From positions 992,001 through 1,056,000 of the forward strand of contig CAVTYQ010000002.1 in NCBI GenBank assembly GCA_963739005.1: DNA of 64,000 bases, given 5' to 3'. Source of the DNA: DASWJZ01 sp963739005 (GTDB taxonomy: Bacteria > Pseudomonadota > Alphaproteobacteria > Rhizobiales > Afifellaceae). This document shows positions 1 through 8,480 of the stretch, in pieces; the stretch's first letter is position 1; each line of letters opens with the position of its first letter. The notes beneath the pieces are model-generated. The model was given only the letters and a program-made list of their open reading frames with translations, did not search any database and was not told where the DNA came from. A program made the translations under genes and the position numbers.

Positions 1-348
1 GTTGTAGGCCATCGCAAGCAAACCCTCGAGACCGAGCGCAACGGCGAAGGTGACGAGCAACGAGAGCTGCGAAGCTTCATCAGGGCGCAACGGGCGTAGA
101 AGCGTCCACTGGATCGCCGCGCCGATCACGAACAAGACGGGCGTGGTGATCAGGATCGACAGGAACGGATCGATGCCCGCGAGGGTGAACAGGCTGAACG
201 TCAGATAGGCAGCCAGGACCACGAAGGCCGCTTGGGCAAGGTTCACGACCTTCATGATCCCGAAAATGAGCGTCTGACCGCTGGCCATCAGGGCGTAGAC
301 GCCGCCGGTCAGCACGCCGAGGATGACGGCCTGGACCAAGGCATGCAT
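1..348 (-). CDS. livH: Branched-chain amino acid ABC transporter permease LivH, N-terminal part (runs off the left edge)
   Basis: The first 116 residues of an inner-membrane permease of the LivH family are present and the frame is open to the edge of the window. The start region has the family pattern: a hydrophobic first helix, GGVYALMASG, then VVNLAQAAFVVLAAY, which corresponds to the conserved NxAHG..LGAY segment of LivH. The ATG at 348 is preceded by a GGGGAAAG Shine-Dalgarno. It follows the periplasmic binding-protein gene (428-1630) on the same strand, with a strong hairpin between them, so it is the next component of the same importer. The remaining subunits (LivM, LivG, LivF) are expected to the left of the window. 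The substrate is not shown by the sequence. Confidence 0.9.
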   Translation of the reverse strand, partial: MHALVQAVILGVLTGGVYALMASGQTLIFGIMKVVNLAQAAFVVLAAYLTFSLFTLAGIDPFLSILITTPVLFVIGAAIQWTLLRPLRPDEASQLSLLVTFAVALGLEGLLAMAYN

Positions 349-420
349 CGCGCTTTCCCCTATTCGACCCGGTTTGGGGGCCTGGCGCGACGCATGCCTG
401 GACCAAGGCATGCGTCGCGC
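329..420. repeat. 25-bp direct repeat at the livH start
   Basis: The 25 bases at 329-353, which cover the livH start codon, recur at 396-420 with one mismatch (A to G in the ATG-CAT part). The second copy forms one arm of the hairpin at 384-421. This looks like a local duplication of the livH translation start region. Confidence 0.75.
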
Positions 421-421
421 C
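384..421 (-). other. Intercistronic stem-loop between binding-protein gene and livH
   Basis: A perfect 16-bp inverted repeat (384-399 and 406-421, arm GGCGCGACGCATGCCT) has a 6-base loop. It starts just past the stop codon of the binding-protein gene (428-430), with livH beginning at 348. No T-run follows on the minus strand, so it is not a simple terminator. A role in 3' end protection of the binding-protein message or partial attenuation of livH is inferred. Confidence 0.7.
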
Positions 422-427
422 GGTTTC

Positions 428-1630
428 CTATTGGGCCCAGTTGGGCTTCGGCGCGACGGGAGCGTGCTGCGCCTTGTCCGGCGGGAAGACCGTGGTGAGC
501 TGGCCGTCGATCCACTCGGTCAACAGATACTCCCCTTGCGGCGCGCCATCGGCATCCCAGCTCAAGTCGCCGACGAGGGTATGCCAGGCACCGCTGTGCA
601 ACGTCTTGATGATCGTTGCGTTGTCGAGCGACCCCGTCTTCTCCGCGACTTCGGCCAGGACCATGCCGGCCGAGTAGGCTTCAGCCGACGTGGCGTCGAT
701 GCCGGACGCGTCGCCGCCATAGGCCGCGACATACGCGGCGATGAACTCCTTGCTGCCGGCGACGGGCGAAGCCGGATACCAGTCGCCGCTGGTGAATACG
801 CCCTCGGTGTTCTTGGCGCCTACCTTGTCCGGGAATTCAGTCGGCGAGTTGGCGCCGTTCGACATGAAGAGCCACTTCGGATTGAACTTCAGCTGGATCA
901 TCGCCTTGACCTGAGCGAACGCATCCAGCGACTGCGTCCCCGCGACGACGACGTCAGGATTTGCCGCTGCGTAGCCGGCGACGATCGGCGTGAGGTCAGC
1001 CGACTCGGCGGGATAGGTCTGATCGTAGACCGTCTTGATCCCGGCCTTCTCGAACTCGTCCTTGACGTAGTCGGCAATCGGCGCCGCGAACGGATCGTCG
1101 AGTTTCGCATAGGCCGCGGTCTTCGGGCGCTGGTCTTCAGGCAGAGACAGAATGTACTTCGCGAAAACGTCGCCGCCCTTCACCACCGGGGCCGGCTGCA
1201 CGAAGAAGAGATTGTCCAGGTGTTGCGCGAACACCTTCGGCCCGCCGCCGGCCGGCTCGATGAAGGCGTAACCGTAGCGCTTCGCAACGCGCGCCGCCGG
1301 GATCGTCAACAGGCTCGAGAACGGCCCGAAGACGATGTCGACTTTGTCCTGCGTGATGAGGTTCTGGTAGTTGGTCACCACCTGGTCGGGGCTTGAAGTG
1401 TCGTCGACGATCTTGATTTGCACCTGTCGTCCGAGAACACCGCCCGCCTTGTTGACCTCCGCAGCCCACAGCTCATAGCCAAGCTTGGCGGCCTTACCTG
1501 GGTCGGCGAAGTCTCCGGTAAGCGACAGCGAAATTCCGATCTTGAGTGGTGGCGAGTCGGCCGCCGCCAATTGCACGGAACCCGCCAACAATCCTGGAAC
1601 CAGGGCTACCAGCCCGAGTAGCTTTTTCAT
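428..1630 (-). CDS. Branched-chain amino acid type ABC transporter substrate-binding protein
   Basis: A 400-residue periplasmic binding protein of the Leu/Ile/Val-binding type (Peripla_BP_6). The N-terminus MKKLLGLVALVPGLLAG is a signal peptide with likely cleavage after AAA. The mature start LKIGISLSLTGDFADPGKAA is typical of the family, as are the following NKAGGVLGRQ and VDDTSSPDQ segments. Two ATGs lie six bases apart (1636 and 1630). The Shine-Dalgarno GGGAGGAA is correctly spaced only for the one at 1630. The gene lies 47 bp after a HIBADH-type dehydrogenase and precedes livH, so it probably imports the substrate of the two upstream enzymes. The actual ligand is unknown; members of this family also bind amides, urea and aromatic acids. 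Confidence 0.9.
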   Translation of the reverse strand: MKKLLGLVALVPGLLAGSVQLAAADSPPLKIGISLSLTGDFADPGKAAKLGYELWAAEVNKAGGVLGRQVQIKIVDDTSSPDQVVTNYQNLITQDKVDIVFGPFSSLLTIPAARVAKRYGYAFIEPAGGGPKVFAQHLDNLFFVQPAPVVKGGDVFAKYILSLPEDQRPKTAAYAKLDDPFAAPIADYVKDEFEKAGIKTVYDQTYPAESADLTPIVAGYAAANPDVVVAGTQSLDAFAQVKAMIQLKFNPKWLFMSNGANSPTEFPDKVGAKNTEGVFTSGDWYPASPVAGSKEFIAAYVAAYGGDASGIDATSAEAYSAGMVLAEVAEKTGSLDNATIIKTLHSGAWHTLVGDLSWDADGAPQGEYLLTEWIDGQLTTVFPPDKAQHAPVAPKPNWAQ

Positions 1631-1677
1631 GCTCATTCCTCCCTGTTCGTCTCTTCGCGCGGCCGTCTCGCCGCCGT

Positions 1678-2646
1678 TCATTCCGTCACTTCGAGGCCGC
1701 TTGGCACGGGCTTGTTTTCGCTGGTCAAGGTGATGCCGGCCGCGAGCGCGACCGTCTCGATCAATGCGGCGAAATCCTTCTCCAGATAGGCGGCCGGATC
1801 GGATTTCAGCGTGGCGGCGCCGAAATGCGCCTGCAGCGCTTCGCGCGTCGCCGCCGTCACCGGCATCGGCACGTCGAGCTCGCGCGCCGCGGCGAGCCCG
1901 AGGTCGAGATCTTTTCTCAGAAGTGTCGGCGTGAAGGTCGTCGTGAAGTCGAGATTGACGAGCGCCGGTGACTTGTAGCGCGTGAAGATCGAACCCATGA
2001 CGCTGTTGTTGATGAATTCCAGGAAGGCATGGCGCGGCACACCGGCCTTCTCGGCAAGCACCGTGATCTCGCAAAGACTCTGGATGACGACGCCAAGAAA
2101 CGCGTTGTGCGCGATCTTGCAGAAGCGCGCGAGCTCCCCCTCGCCAACATAGGCCACGCCGTGGGCGGCGAACGTCTTGAGGTAAGGCTTCACGACCTCG
2201 AACGCCTCGCGCGGACCCGAAACGACGGCGCTGAGCTTTCCGACTTTGATGGTTTTGCCGTTGCCGCTGACCGGGGCGGCCAGGAACGCCGCGCCGCGCT
2301 TCTCGATCCGCGCACGAATATCCGCCGACTCGTCGGCGCCGATGCTGGAGCAGTCGACGAGGATGCGCGGCACGGGGCCCGTCACGCCATCCATCACGCC
2401 GTCCACCCCGAAAAGCACCTGCTCCACGTCGGCCGCGGTCGAGACCATGGTGAAAAGGATGTCGACATCCCTGAGCTCGGACGGGTGGTTGGTGAGGATC
2501 GCGCCCTTCGCTGCCAGCGGCTCCGCCTTGGCGCGCGTCCGGTTCCAGACATGGACCTCGTGGCCGGCATTGAGCAGCCGCTCGGCCATCGGAAAGCCCA
2601 TGCGGCCGATACCGATCCAGCCCATCCGGTGCGTATTCGAATCCAT
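1678..2646 (-). CDS. NAD(P)-dependent 3-hydroxyisobutyrate dehydrogenase-family oxidoreductase
   Basis: A 322-residue member of the 6-phosphogluconate/3-hydroxyisobutyrate dehydrogenase superfamily. The N-terminal Rossmann motif is GWIGIGRMGFPMAERL with N35-R36 following, and the substrate-binding motif is APVSGNGKTIKVGKLS. The catalytic lysine lies in FCKIAHNAFLG, matching the family KxxxN pattern. The enzyme oxidises a short beta-hydroxyacid such as hydroxyisobutyrate, tartronate semialdehyde or a relative. It is 25 bp downstream of the M24 homologue and 47 bp upstream of the ABC binding protein on the same strand, so all are probably cotranscribed. Length is slightly above the usual 290-300 because of a C-terminal tail. 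Confidence 0.88.
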   Translation of the reverse strand: MDSNTHRMGWIGIGRMGFPMAERLLNAGHEVHVWNRTRAKAEPLAAKGAILTNHPSELRDVDILFTMVSTAADVEQVLFGVDGVMDGVTGPVPRILVDCSSIGADESADIRARIEKRGAAFLAAPVSGNGKTIKVGKLSAVVSGPREAFEVVKPYLKTFAAHGVAYVGEGELARFCKIAHNAFLGVVIQSLCEITVLAEKAGVPRHAFLEFINNSVMGSIFTRYKSPALVNLDFTTTFTPTLLRKDLDLGLAAARELDVPMPVTAATREALQAHFGAATLKSDPAAYLEKDFAALIETVALAAGITLTSENKPVPSGLEVTE

Positions 2647-2670
2647 GCGTTTTACGTCCTCTTGCGGTCG

Positions 2671-3981
2671 TCAGTAGGCGTTGGCGATCGGAAGCTCTTC
2701 CGCCGGGAAATGCGTGATCACCTGGCAGCCCTTGTCGGTGACGACGACCTCCTCTTCGATGCGCGCCGCCGAATAGCCGTCGCTCGCCGGGCAGTAGGTC
2801 TCGAGCGCGAAGACCATGCCGGTCTTCAGCTCCATCGGCTGATCGAGCGAGACGAGGCGCGAGATGATCGGCCGCTCATGCAGCGCGAGGCCGAGACCGT
2901 GGCCGAACTGCAGCCCGAAGGCCGCCATCTCGTCGGGGAAGCCGAACTCTTCCGCCTTCGGCCACACCGAAGCGACGCGGTCGGTGCTCATGCCGGGTCG
3001 GATCAGATCGATCGCGCTGTCGAGCCACTCGCGGCACTTCTTGTAGGCGTCATGTTGCGAGGGCGTCGCGCGGCCGACGTTGAAGGTGCGGTAGTAGCAG
3101 GTGCGGTAGCCCATATAGGACTGCAGGATGTCGAAGAACGCCTGGTCGCCGGGGCGGATGATGCGATCGGTGAAATTGTGCGGATGCGGATTGCATCGCT
3201 CGCCGGAGATGGCGTTGATCGCTTCGACGTCGTCGGAGCCCATCTCGTAGAGCATCTTGTTGGCCTTCGCGACGATGTCGTTCTCGCGCACGCCGGGCTT
3301 CAGCTCCTCCCAGATCATGTGGTAGGTGCCGTCGACCATCGCCGCGGCCTGATTCAAGAGCGTAATCTCGTCGATGTTCTTGATCTCGCGCGCGTCGAGC
3401 ATGACCTGCTGGCCGTCGACGAGTTTCAGCCCAGCCTTCTCCAGCTCGTGCCACATGCCGGGCTCGACGAGGTCGAGCCCGAGCGGCATGTCGGCAACGC
3501 CCGCGGAGACGAGCAGCGCCTTGATCTCCTCCGCGTGCCGCTTCATCAGCCCGGCGGACGGCGGCACGGTGCCGCGCATCCCGAGCATGCCGGCGCGGAA
3601 ATTCTCCGTCGGCATCCAGTCGCAGTAGAGGCGGTGGTGGACGGCGGCCGAGCCGAAGTCCCAGAGGATCGGGTCCGCGTCGCCGGAAAGAAGCGCGAAG
3701 CGGCAGAGCTTGTCGCGCTCCCACTCCCCGATCTTCGTGGAGGTGATGTAGCGTATGTTGTTCACGTCGAAGAGGAGCAGCGCGCCGCACTTGGAATTCT
3801 TCAGTGCCTGGCGGATGCGGGCGAGGCGATAGGCGTGCAGCCGGCGGAAATCGACCCGAACCTCGAAATCGACGCTTGTGTGGCCGGGCGCCGGAAGCGC
3901 TCGGTTCCAGCGCCAATGCGGATCAAGCGAATCGGGACCTTCGCGCGTGACCGAGCGCGGCTCGAGCCTCACATCGTTCAT
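2671..3981 (-). CDS. M24-family metallopeptidase homologue with altered metal site
   Basis: A 436-residue protein with the creatinase-like N-terminal domain (about 45-195) and the pita-bread M24 domain (about 200-430), as in Xaa-Pro peptidases and the DddP lyases. Metal ligands that can be matched are D284 in FFDIL, H361 in FGHGLGLALHE, E394 in FALETY and E410 or E411 in ARIEEE. The second aspartate of the DxGxxxxGYxSDxTRT motif is replaced by C295 in GYRTCYYRTF, so hydrolase activity cannot be assumed. The ATG at 3981 is chosen because GGGGAGGAA precedes it. The gene is divergent from a LacI regulator and is first in an operon with a dehydrogenase and a Liv-type transporter. A peptidase, lyase or other role are all possible. 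Confidence 0.85.
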   Translation of the reverse strand: MNDVRLEPRSVTREGPDSLDPHWRWNRALPAPGHTSVDFEVRVDFRRLHAYRLARIRQALKNSKCGALLLFDVNNIRYITSTKIGEWERDKLCRFALLSGDADPILWDFGSAAVHHRLYCDWMPTENFRAGMLGMRGTVPPSAGLMKRHAEEIKALLVSAGVADMPLGLDLVEPGMWHELEKAGLKLVDGQQVMLDAREIKNIDEITLLNQAAAMVDGTYHMIWEELKPGVRENDIVAKANKMLYEMGSDDVEAINAISGERCNPHPHNFTDRIIRPGDQAFFDILQSYMGYRTCYYRTFNVGRATPSQHDAYKKCREWLDSAIDLIRPGMSTDRVASVWPKAEEFGFPDEMAAFGLQFGHGLGLALHERPIISRLVSLDQPMELKTGMVFALETYCPASDGYSAARIEEEVVVTDKGCQVITHFPAEELPIANAY

Positions 3982-4021
3982 CGCATTCCTCCCCGGCGGG
4001 TATTGCAGCCGGCCAGTATCG

Positions 4022-4035
4022 TGCAAACGTTTGCA
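4022..4035. promoter_or_regulatory. Palindromic LacI-family operator
   Basis: TGCAAACGTTTGCA is a perfect 14-bp palindrome with the central CG typical of LacI-family sites. It lies 40 bp before the M24 gene start and 67 bp before the divergent lacI-family gene, so it can control both directions. Confidence 0.8.
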
Positions 4036-4102
4036 TTATGCTGACGGCATTGACCGCCCGTGTCAATCCGCGCCACGGAAAAAGGCGCGCGAGGGAGGAA
4101 TC

Positions 4103-5179
4103 ATGAAGCGACGCGCCACGCTCAAGGATGTCGCGCGGGCCGCCGGCGTTCATCTTTCGACGGTCTCACGCGCGCTCAATCCGCGGACGCGGCACCTGCT
4201 CACGCCGGCGGTCGTCGAGCGGATACGCGAGATCAGCCGCGATCTCGACTACCGCCCGAACGCCGCTGCCCATTCGCTCAGGACCAATCGCACGCGCACG
4301 ATCGGCGTGGTCGTTCCCGACATCACCAATCCGGTCTTTCCGCCGATCATCCGCGGCATCGAGGACGCGCTCGCCAAGCGCAGCTATGTCGCCATTCTTG
4401 CCAACACCGACGGCCGCCTCGACCAGGAAGCGGAGATCGCCGACCTGTTGCGCGCGCGCGGCGTCGATGGGCTTGTACTCGCGAGCGTCGAGCGGCAGGA
4501 CAAGGCGGTATCGCGGCTCTTCGCGGAGGGGCTTCCGATCGTCACCGCAAACCGCCGCGTCGAGGATCAGGCGGTCTCCTCGGTCGTCAACGACGAGGAC
4601 AGCGGAATTCTCGACGTTCTCCGCCATCTCGTCCGGCTCGGTCACCGCACGGTCGCCAACATCGCCGGTCCGCAGGCGATGTCGACCGGCGTCGCCCGCT
4701 ACCGCGCCTTCGAGAGCCACCGCCGCGCGCTCGCGCTCGATGATAGTCCGGACCTCGTGGAGTTTGCCGCAGGCTTCAACGAGGAGGAAGGCGGCGCGCG
4801 GACGGAGGCGCTGCTTCGCCGCCGTTCCGATTTCTCAGCACTCGTCTGCGCGAACGACCGCCTTGCCATCGGCGCGATCGACGCGCTCCGCCACCACGGA
4901 CTCGATTGCCCGCGCGACATTTCCGTTACCGGATACAACGACATGCCGTTGGTCGATCGCCTGTCCCCGGCGCTGACCACGGTGCGCATTCAGCAGTACG
5001 AAGTGGGCTTCGATGCTGCCAACATGCTCGTCGACCTGATCGACACGCCGGCGGACGAGCGCCAGCCAAAGCACGTTGTCCGCCCGGTCGAGCTCATCGT
5101 CCGCGCTTCCACCGCCGCGCCCGCCAAGGCTCGCGACGCTTCAACTCGAAACGCGCCCGCAGACAACCCACGCGCGTAG
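4103..5179 (+). CDS. LacI family transcriptional regulator
   Basis: A 358-residue regulator. The N-terminal helix-turn-helix reads ATLKDVARAAGVHLSTVSRA with the hinge helix at NAAAHSLR, followed by a periplasmic-binding-protein-like effector domain starting GVVVPDITNPVFPPI. The C-terminal part shows the usual CANDRLAIGAIDAL and GYNDMPLVDRLSPALTTV segments. The start at 4103 follows GGGAGGAA at 4092-4099. It is divergent from the M24/dehydrogenase/Liv transporter operon, with a perfect palindrome between them, so it most likely represses that operon and itself. The effector is unknown. Confidence 0.93.
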   Translation: MKRRATLKDVARAAGVHLSTVSRALNPRTRHLLTPAVVERIREISRDLDYRPNAAAHSLRTNRTRTIGVVVPDITNPVFPPIIRGIEDALAKRSYVAILANTDGRLDQEAEIADLLRARGVDGLVLASVERQDKAVSRLFAEGLPIVTANRRVEDQAVSSVVNDEDSGILDVLRHLVRLGHRTVANIAGPQAMSTGVARYRAFESHRRALALDDSPDLVEFAAGFNEEEGGARTEALLRRRSDFSALVCANDRLAIGAIDALRHHGLDCPRDISVTGYNDMPLVDRLSPALTTVRIQQYEVGFDAANMLVDLIDTPADERQPKHVVRPVELIVRASTAAPAKARDASTRNAPADNPRA

Positions 5180-5458
5180 CACAGCGCCTCGGCGAACGGC
5201 TCGAGCGGGAGAAGCGGCGGCGGAATTTCTTGGCCGCAGAGTATCGCGACAGACCTGCCCTCTGGGCGCAAGAACATCCGTTCGGCGTTTACCTGCTCAT
5301 CGATGGGAATCCCCTCTTCTTTCCTTCACAATGGCGTGCAATTCTCCGTCGCGCGAATGTTTTCAGCGGGCCCCTGGTCGGGCGTCGTCGTGAGTTACGA
5401 AAGCTTGCGCCTCGCCGATTGGCCCGCGGCGCGCAGAGTTCTGCAACCGGTTGTCGCC

Positions 5459-7207
5459 ATGGAACGCGCATATCGTGCAGTCCTCTTTATCGACGTGGTG
5501 GAGTCGGTCCGCCTGATCGAGCAGGATGAAGAAGGTTTCATCTCGCGCTGGCTTTCGATCGTCGACCACATCGAGACGGAGGTTGTGCCTAGAACCGGAG
5601 GCCGCATCGTGAAGCGGCTCGGGGATGGCATGCTCCTCGAATTCGCTGACGTTCGTGCCGCTATCGCCGCGGCCTTCGCCGTCCAGCGCGCAAGCGCCGA
5701 GGAGAACACCGAAAACGCCGCCGGCAGCCAGATGATGCTCCGCATGGGCATCGAAGTCAGCGACGTCATCGTCGGACGCGACGATCTCTACGGTCGCGGC
5801 GTCAACACCGCGGCCCGCCTGATGACCCTCGCCGGACCGGGCGAGATCGTGGTCTCGGCCAACGCGCGCGAGCAGCTTACGCCCGTCCTCGACGCCGACG
5901 TCGAGGACCTCGGTCAATGCTATCTCAGAAACCTGGTGGATCCGGTTCGCGCATTTCGCGTCGGACCGCCGGGTCCGCACCCGGTCATAAAGGTCGGGCG
6001 GCCGCTCGGAGAGCTTCGCCCTTCCCTTGCCATCGTGCCGTTCACCGTTCGCGGCGGCGAGGGAGAGCAGAGCGTCCTCGGCGAAGTGCTTGCTGAGGAG
6101 ATGATCCGCTCGCTCTGCCGGTCGAACGAGCTGAGCGTCATTTCACGACTCTCGACGACGGCGCTTCGCGGTCGCGATCTGGCGATCGAAGAGATCGGCG
6201 GGCTCCTCCACGCCGACTACGTCGTTTCCGGCGTGTGCAGGATCAGCGGCGATCGCATCATCCTCGACGCGGAGCTGGCCGACGCGAAGATCGGCCGCAT
6301 CGTCTGGTCGGACCGCGTCGCCGACCATATCGGCGGGATATTGTCGGGCGATCAGCACCTGATCGGACAGGTCGTCGCCGATGTCAGCCGGGCCATCATG
6401 ACGCGCGAGCTGCAACGCGCCCGCTCGCAGCCGCTGCCGACGCTCGAGAGTTACACGCTGCTCGTTGGTGCAATCGCCCTCATGCACCGCCTCTCGGCGG
6501 AGGACTTCAACGAAGCCCGCACGCTATTGGAGACGCTTGCGGAACGCTCTTCGCACCAGCCGGTCGTGCAATCGTGGCTCGCCAAATGGCACGTCCTGCG
6601 CGTGCAGCAGGGGTGGTCCACGGATGTCATGGAGGACGCCCGCCGCGCGCTCGAGCTGACCCGGCGCGCGCTCGACTCCGATCCGGAGCTGTCGCTGGCT
6701 CTGGCGATGGACGGCTTCGTCCATACCAATCTGCTGAAGCGTTTCGACATCGCGCGCGAACGCTACAGTCTCGCCATAAAGTACAACCCGAGCGACTCGC
6801 TCGCGCTGCTTCTGAAGGGCGTGCTGCACGCGTTTTGCGATGAAGGGGAGCAGGCCGTCCACGACACGGAGCTTGCCCTCACCCTGTCGCCGCTCGACCC
6901 GCACCGCTACTTCTACGACTCGCTGACGGCGTCGGCCAACATCACTGCCGGCCGCTACGAGCGGGCGCTCGAACTGGCGAAGCGCTCGCTTCGGGCGAAT
7001 CGTACCCACACCTCGACCTGGCGCGCCCTGACCGTCGCGCAATGGCAGCTCGGGATGCGTCAGGAAGCGTGCGATTCCGCACAGGAACTGATGAAGCTTG
7101 AGCCTACACTCACGATCGGGGGCTATCTGAAACGCGCGCCAAGCGCGTCGTATGCGATCGGAAGAACGGTCGCCGATATTCTGAAGCAAGCCGGCGTGCC
7201 CGAATAG
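5459..7207 (+). CDS. Class III adenylate cyclase with TolB-like and TPR regions
   Basis: A 582-residue cytoplasmic protein. Residues 5-170 form the cyclase catalytic domain: metal aspartates D12 (LFIDVVES) and D56 (KRLGDGM), and transition-state residues N116 and R120 in YGRGVNTAARL. K52 precedes D56 as in ATP-specific enzymes. Residues about 185-320 resemble the FlgO/TolB-type domain (PSLAIVPF, HADYVVSGVCR). The rest is helical with TPR-like repeats. This architecture is common in rhizobia. The ATG at 5459 matches the family start, but the frame stays open upstream to 5303 and no strong Shine-Dalgarno is seen. The 279 bp before it hold no recognisable gene. Its likely product is cAMP; a Crp/Fnr protein lies at 10993. 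Confidence 0.88.
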   Translation: MERAYRAVLFIDVVESVRLIEQDEEGFISRWLSIVDHIETEVVPRTGGRIVKRLGDGMLLEFADVRAAIAAAFAVQRASAEENTENAAGSQMMLRMGIEVSDVIVGRDDLYGRGVNTAARLMTLAGPGEIVVSANAREQLTPVLDADVEDLGQCYLRNLVDPVRAFRVGPPGPHPVIKVGRPLGELRPSLAIVPFTVRGGEGEQSVLGEVLAEEMIRSLCRSNELSVISRLSTTALRGRDLAIEEIGGLLHADYVVSGVCRISGDRIILDAELADAKIGRIVWSDRVADHIGGILSGDQHLIGQVVADVSRAIMTRELQRARSQPLPTLESYTLLVGAIALMHRLSAEDFNEARTLLETLAERSSHQPVVQSWLAKWHVLRVQQGWSTDVMEDARRALELTRRALDSDPELSLALAMDGFVHTNLLKRFDIARERYSLAIKYNPSDSLALLLKGVLHAFCDEGEQAVHDTELALTLSPLDPHRYFYDSLTASANITAGRYERALELAKRSLRANRTHTSTWRALTVAQWQLGMRQEACDSAQELMKLEPTLTIGGYLKRAPSASYAIGRTVADILKQAGVPE

Positions 7208-7241
7208 CCGTCACGCCGGGAGACAAAAAAGGGGAGCCACG

Positions 7242-8432
7242 ATGAGCGCGACTGCACCGCAAGGAGGGCATGGGGGACACGGCGGCCACGGCGGACACGG
7301 GGGTCACGGCGGCCATGGCGGCCACAGCGACGAGGCCGGCGGCGACGATTTCTTCGGCCTCGATTCGGCGCTCGTCGCCGACGCGCTCATCCTCAACCGC
7401 GACGGCATCGTTGGAAACTGGCGTACGCCGGCCCAGAGGCCGCTGCATCACGACTTCGATGTACCGGAGAACCTGGAGCTCTGGGACCCCGAGCGACGGG
7501 CGCAGATGGTCGACGCCGAAATCCATTCCCGTCTCGGCTTTTCCACGCCGCCTAAGCCGGTTGCGCAAGCGAACGAGACGATCACCGTTTGGCATCTCAA
7601 GGTCACGCCGGGGCCGAACCTTGCACCCGCGCTCGAGTATCATCCGCTCGTCCGCGTGAACCGGCCGACCATCGATATTTTCGTCAAGCAGCTCGAATTC
7701 GTCGCGCAGTATGCGGACCTCCGTGCTGACAGGCAGAGCGAAATTCTGGCGCAACTCGACGGCCCGATGGGGTTCTTCACCTCCATCGCCTTCCTGCGTC
7801 CCGATCGCACCAAGTGGACGCTCGAACTTCTCGACGCCGTGTTTCGCGCCACCCAGTTCGTCGAGATGCGGGTGAAGCACGCGCTCGCCTGCCGGCGTCC
7901 GTTCGAATATTCCGCGCAGATCCAGCCGATGATCCTGACGCCCGGCCACGGCAGCCTGCCGAGCGGGCATTCGACCGAGTCGTTCGCCATTGCGCGCACG
8001 CTGATCGGCCTTCTGAAGGAGTTGGTTCGTCCGGCGCCCGCCCCGCAGCCGAATCCGGGCTACGCCGATGACGCTTACGCGGTTCAATTGATGCGGCAGG
8101 CGGCGCGAGTGGCCATCAACCGTCACGTGGCCGGGGTGCACTTCCCGATCGACAGCGCCGCCGGCGCGATGATCGGCCTAACGCTCGCCGGCTATCTCGT
8201 GCAGCGGTTTCAGCAGAAGAGAACCTTTCGAGCGTGGTCCTTCAATGGACAGCACTACCCCGAAACCAGGGATTTCCATTGGAGCGACTGGTACGACGTC
8301 TCCGCGGCGGAGCAGACGGCGCCGAACGCGAATGCCGCGAACGTCATCCAGGACAATGATCCCGATCCGCTTGGCGAACCGTCCCCAATACTTGATTGGC
8401 TTTGGAAGAAGGCCCTCGCCGAATGGCGTTAG
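7242..8432 (+). CDS. Vanadium-dependent haloperoxidase / PAP2-superfamily protein with N-terminal GGH repeats
   Basis: A 396-residue protein with the complete vanadate/phosphate-binding set of the PAP2-haloperoxidase superfamily: K212 and RP at 219-220 (KHALACRRP), PSGH at 240-243, and R294, H300 and D304 in NRHVAGVHFPID. Residues 8-28 are seven Gly-Gly-His repeats, a possible metal-binding tail. No signal peptide or clear transmembrane helices are seen, which favours a soluble haloperoxidase-like enzyme over a membrane lipid phosphatase. Halogenation cannot be proven from sequence. The Shine-Dalgarno AGGGGAG precedes the start. It is 48 bp upstream of a subtilase on the same strand, so the two may be coexpressed. 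Confidence 0.85.
   Translation: MSATAPQGGHGGHGGHGGHGGHGGHGGHSDEAGGDDFFGLDSALVADALILNRDGIVGNWRTPAQRPLHHDFDVPENLELWDPERRAQMVDAEIHSRLGFSTPPKPVAQANETITVWHLKVTPGPNLAPALEYHPLVRVNRPTIDIFVKQLEFVAQYADLRADRQSEILAQLDGPMGFFTSIAFLRPDRTKWTLELLDAVFRATQFVEMRVKHALACRRPFEYSAQIQPMILTPGHGSLPSGHSTESFAIARTLIGLLKELVRPAPAPQPNPGYADDAYAVQLMRQAARVAINRHVAGVHFPIDSAAGAMIGLTLAGYLVQRFQQKRTFRAWSFNGQHYPETRDFHWSDWYDVSAAEQTAPNANAANVIQDNDPDPLGEPSPILDWLWKKALAEWR
7263..7325 (+). repeat. In-gene GGH codon repeat
   Basis: Seven tandem 9-base units (GGN GGN CAY) encode residues 8-28 of the haloperoxidase-like protein. Third bases vary between units, so the repeat is held at the protein level and is not a recent DNA slippage product. 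Confidence 0.85.
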
Positions 8433-8480
8433 CGCGTTTTGCGGTAACCGATTGTCCGCAAGCGAAGGAAGGCAAGGACC

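Noticed and set aside
428..2074. Extended frame that would add about 148 residues before the Liv-type binding protein
   Set aside because: The signal peptide and Shine-Dalgarno place the start at 1630, and the extra region overlaps the dehydrogenase gene in another frame.
2029..4044. Open frame of 671 codons on the plus strand
   Set aside because: It is antisense to the HIBADH and M24 genes, which have motifs and ribosome-binding sites; its own product has none.
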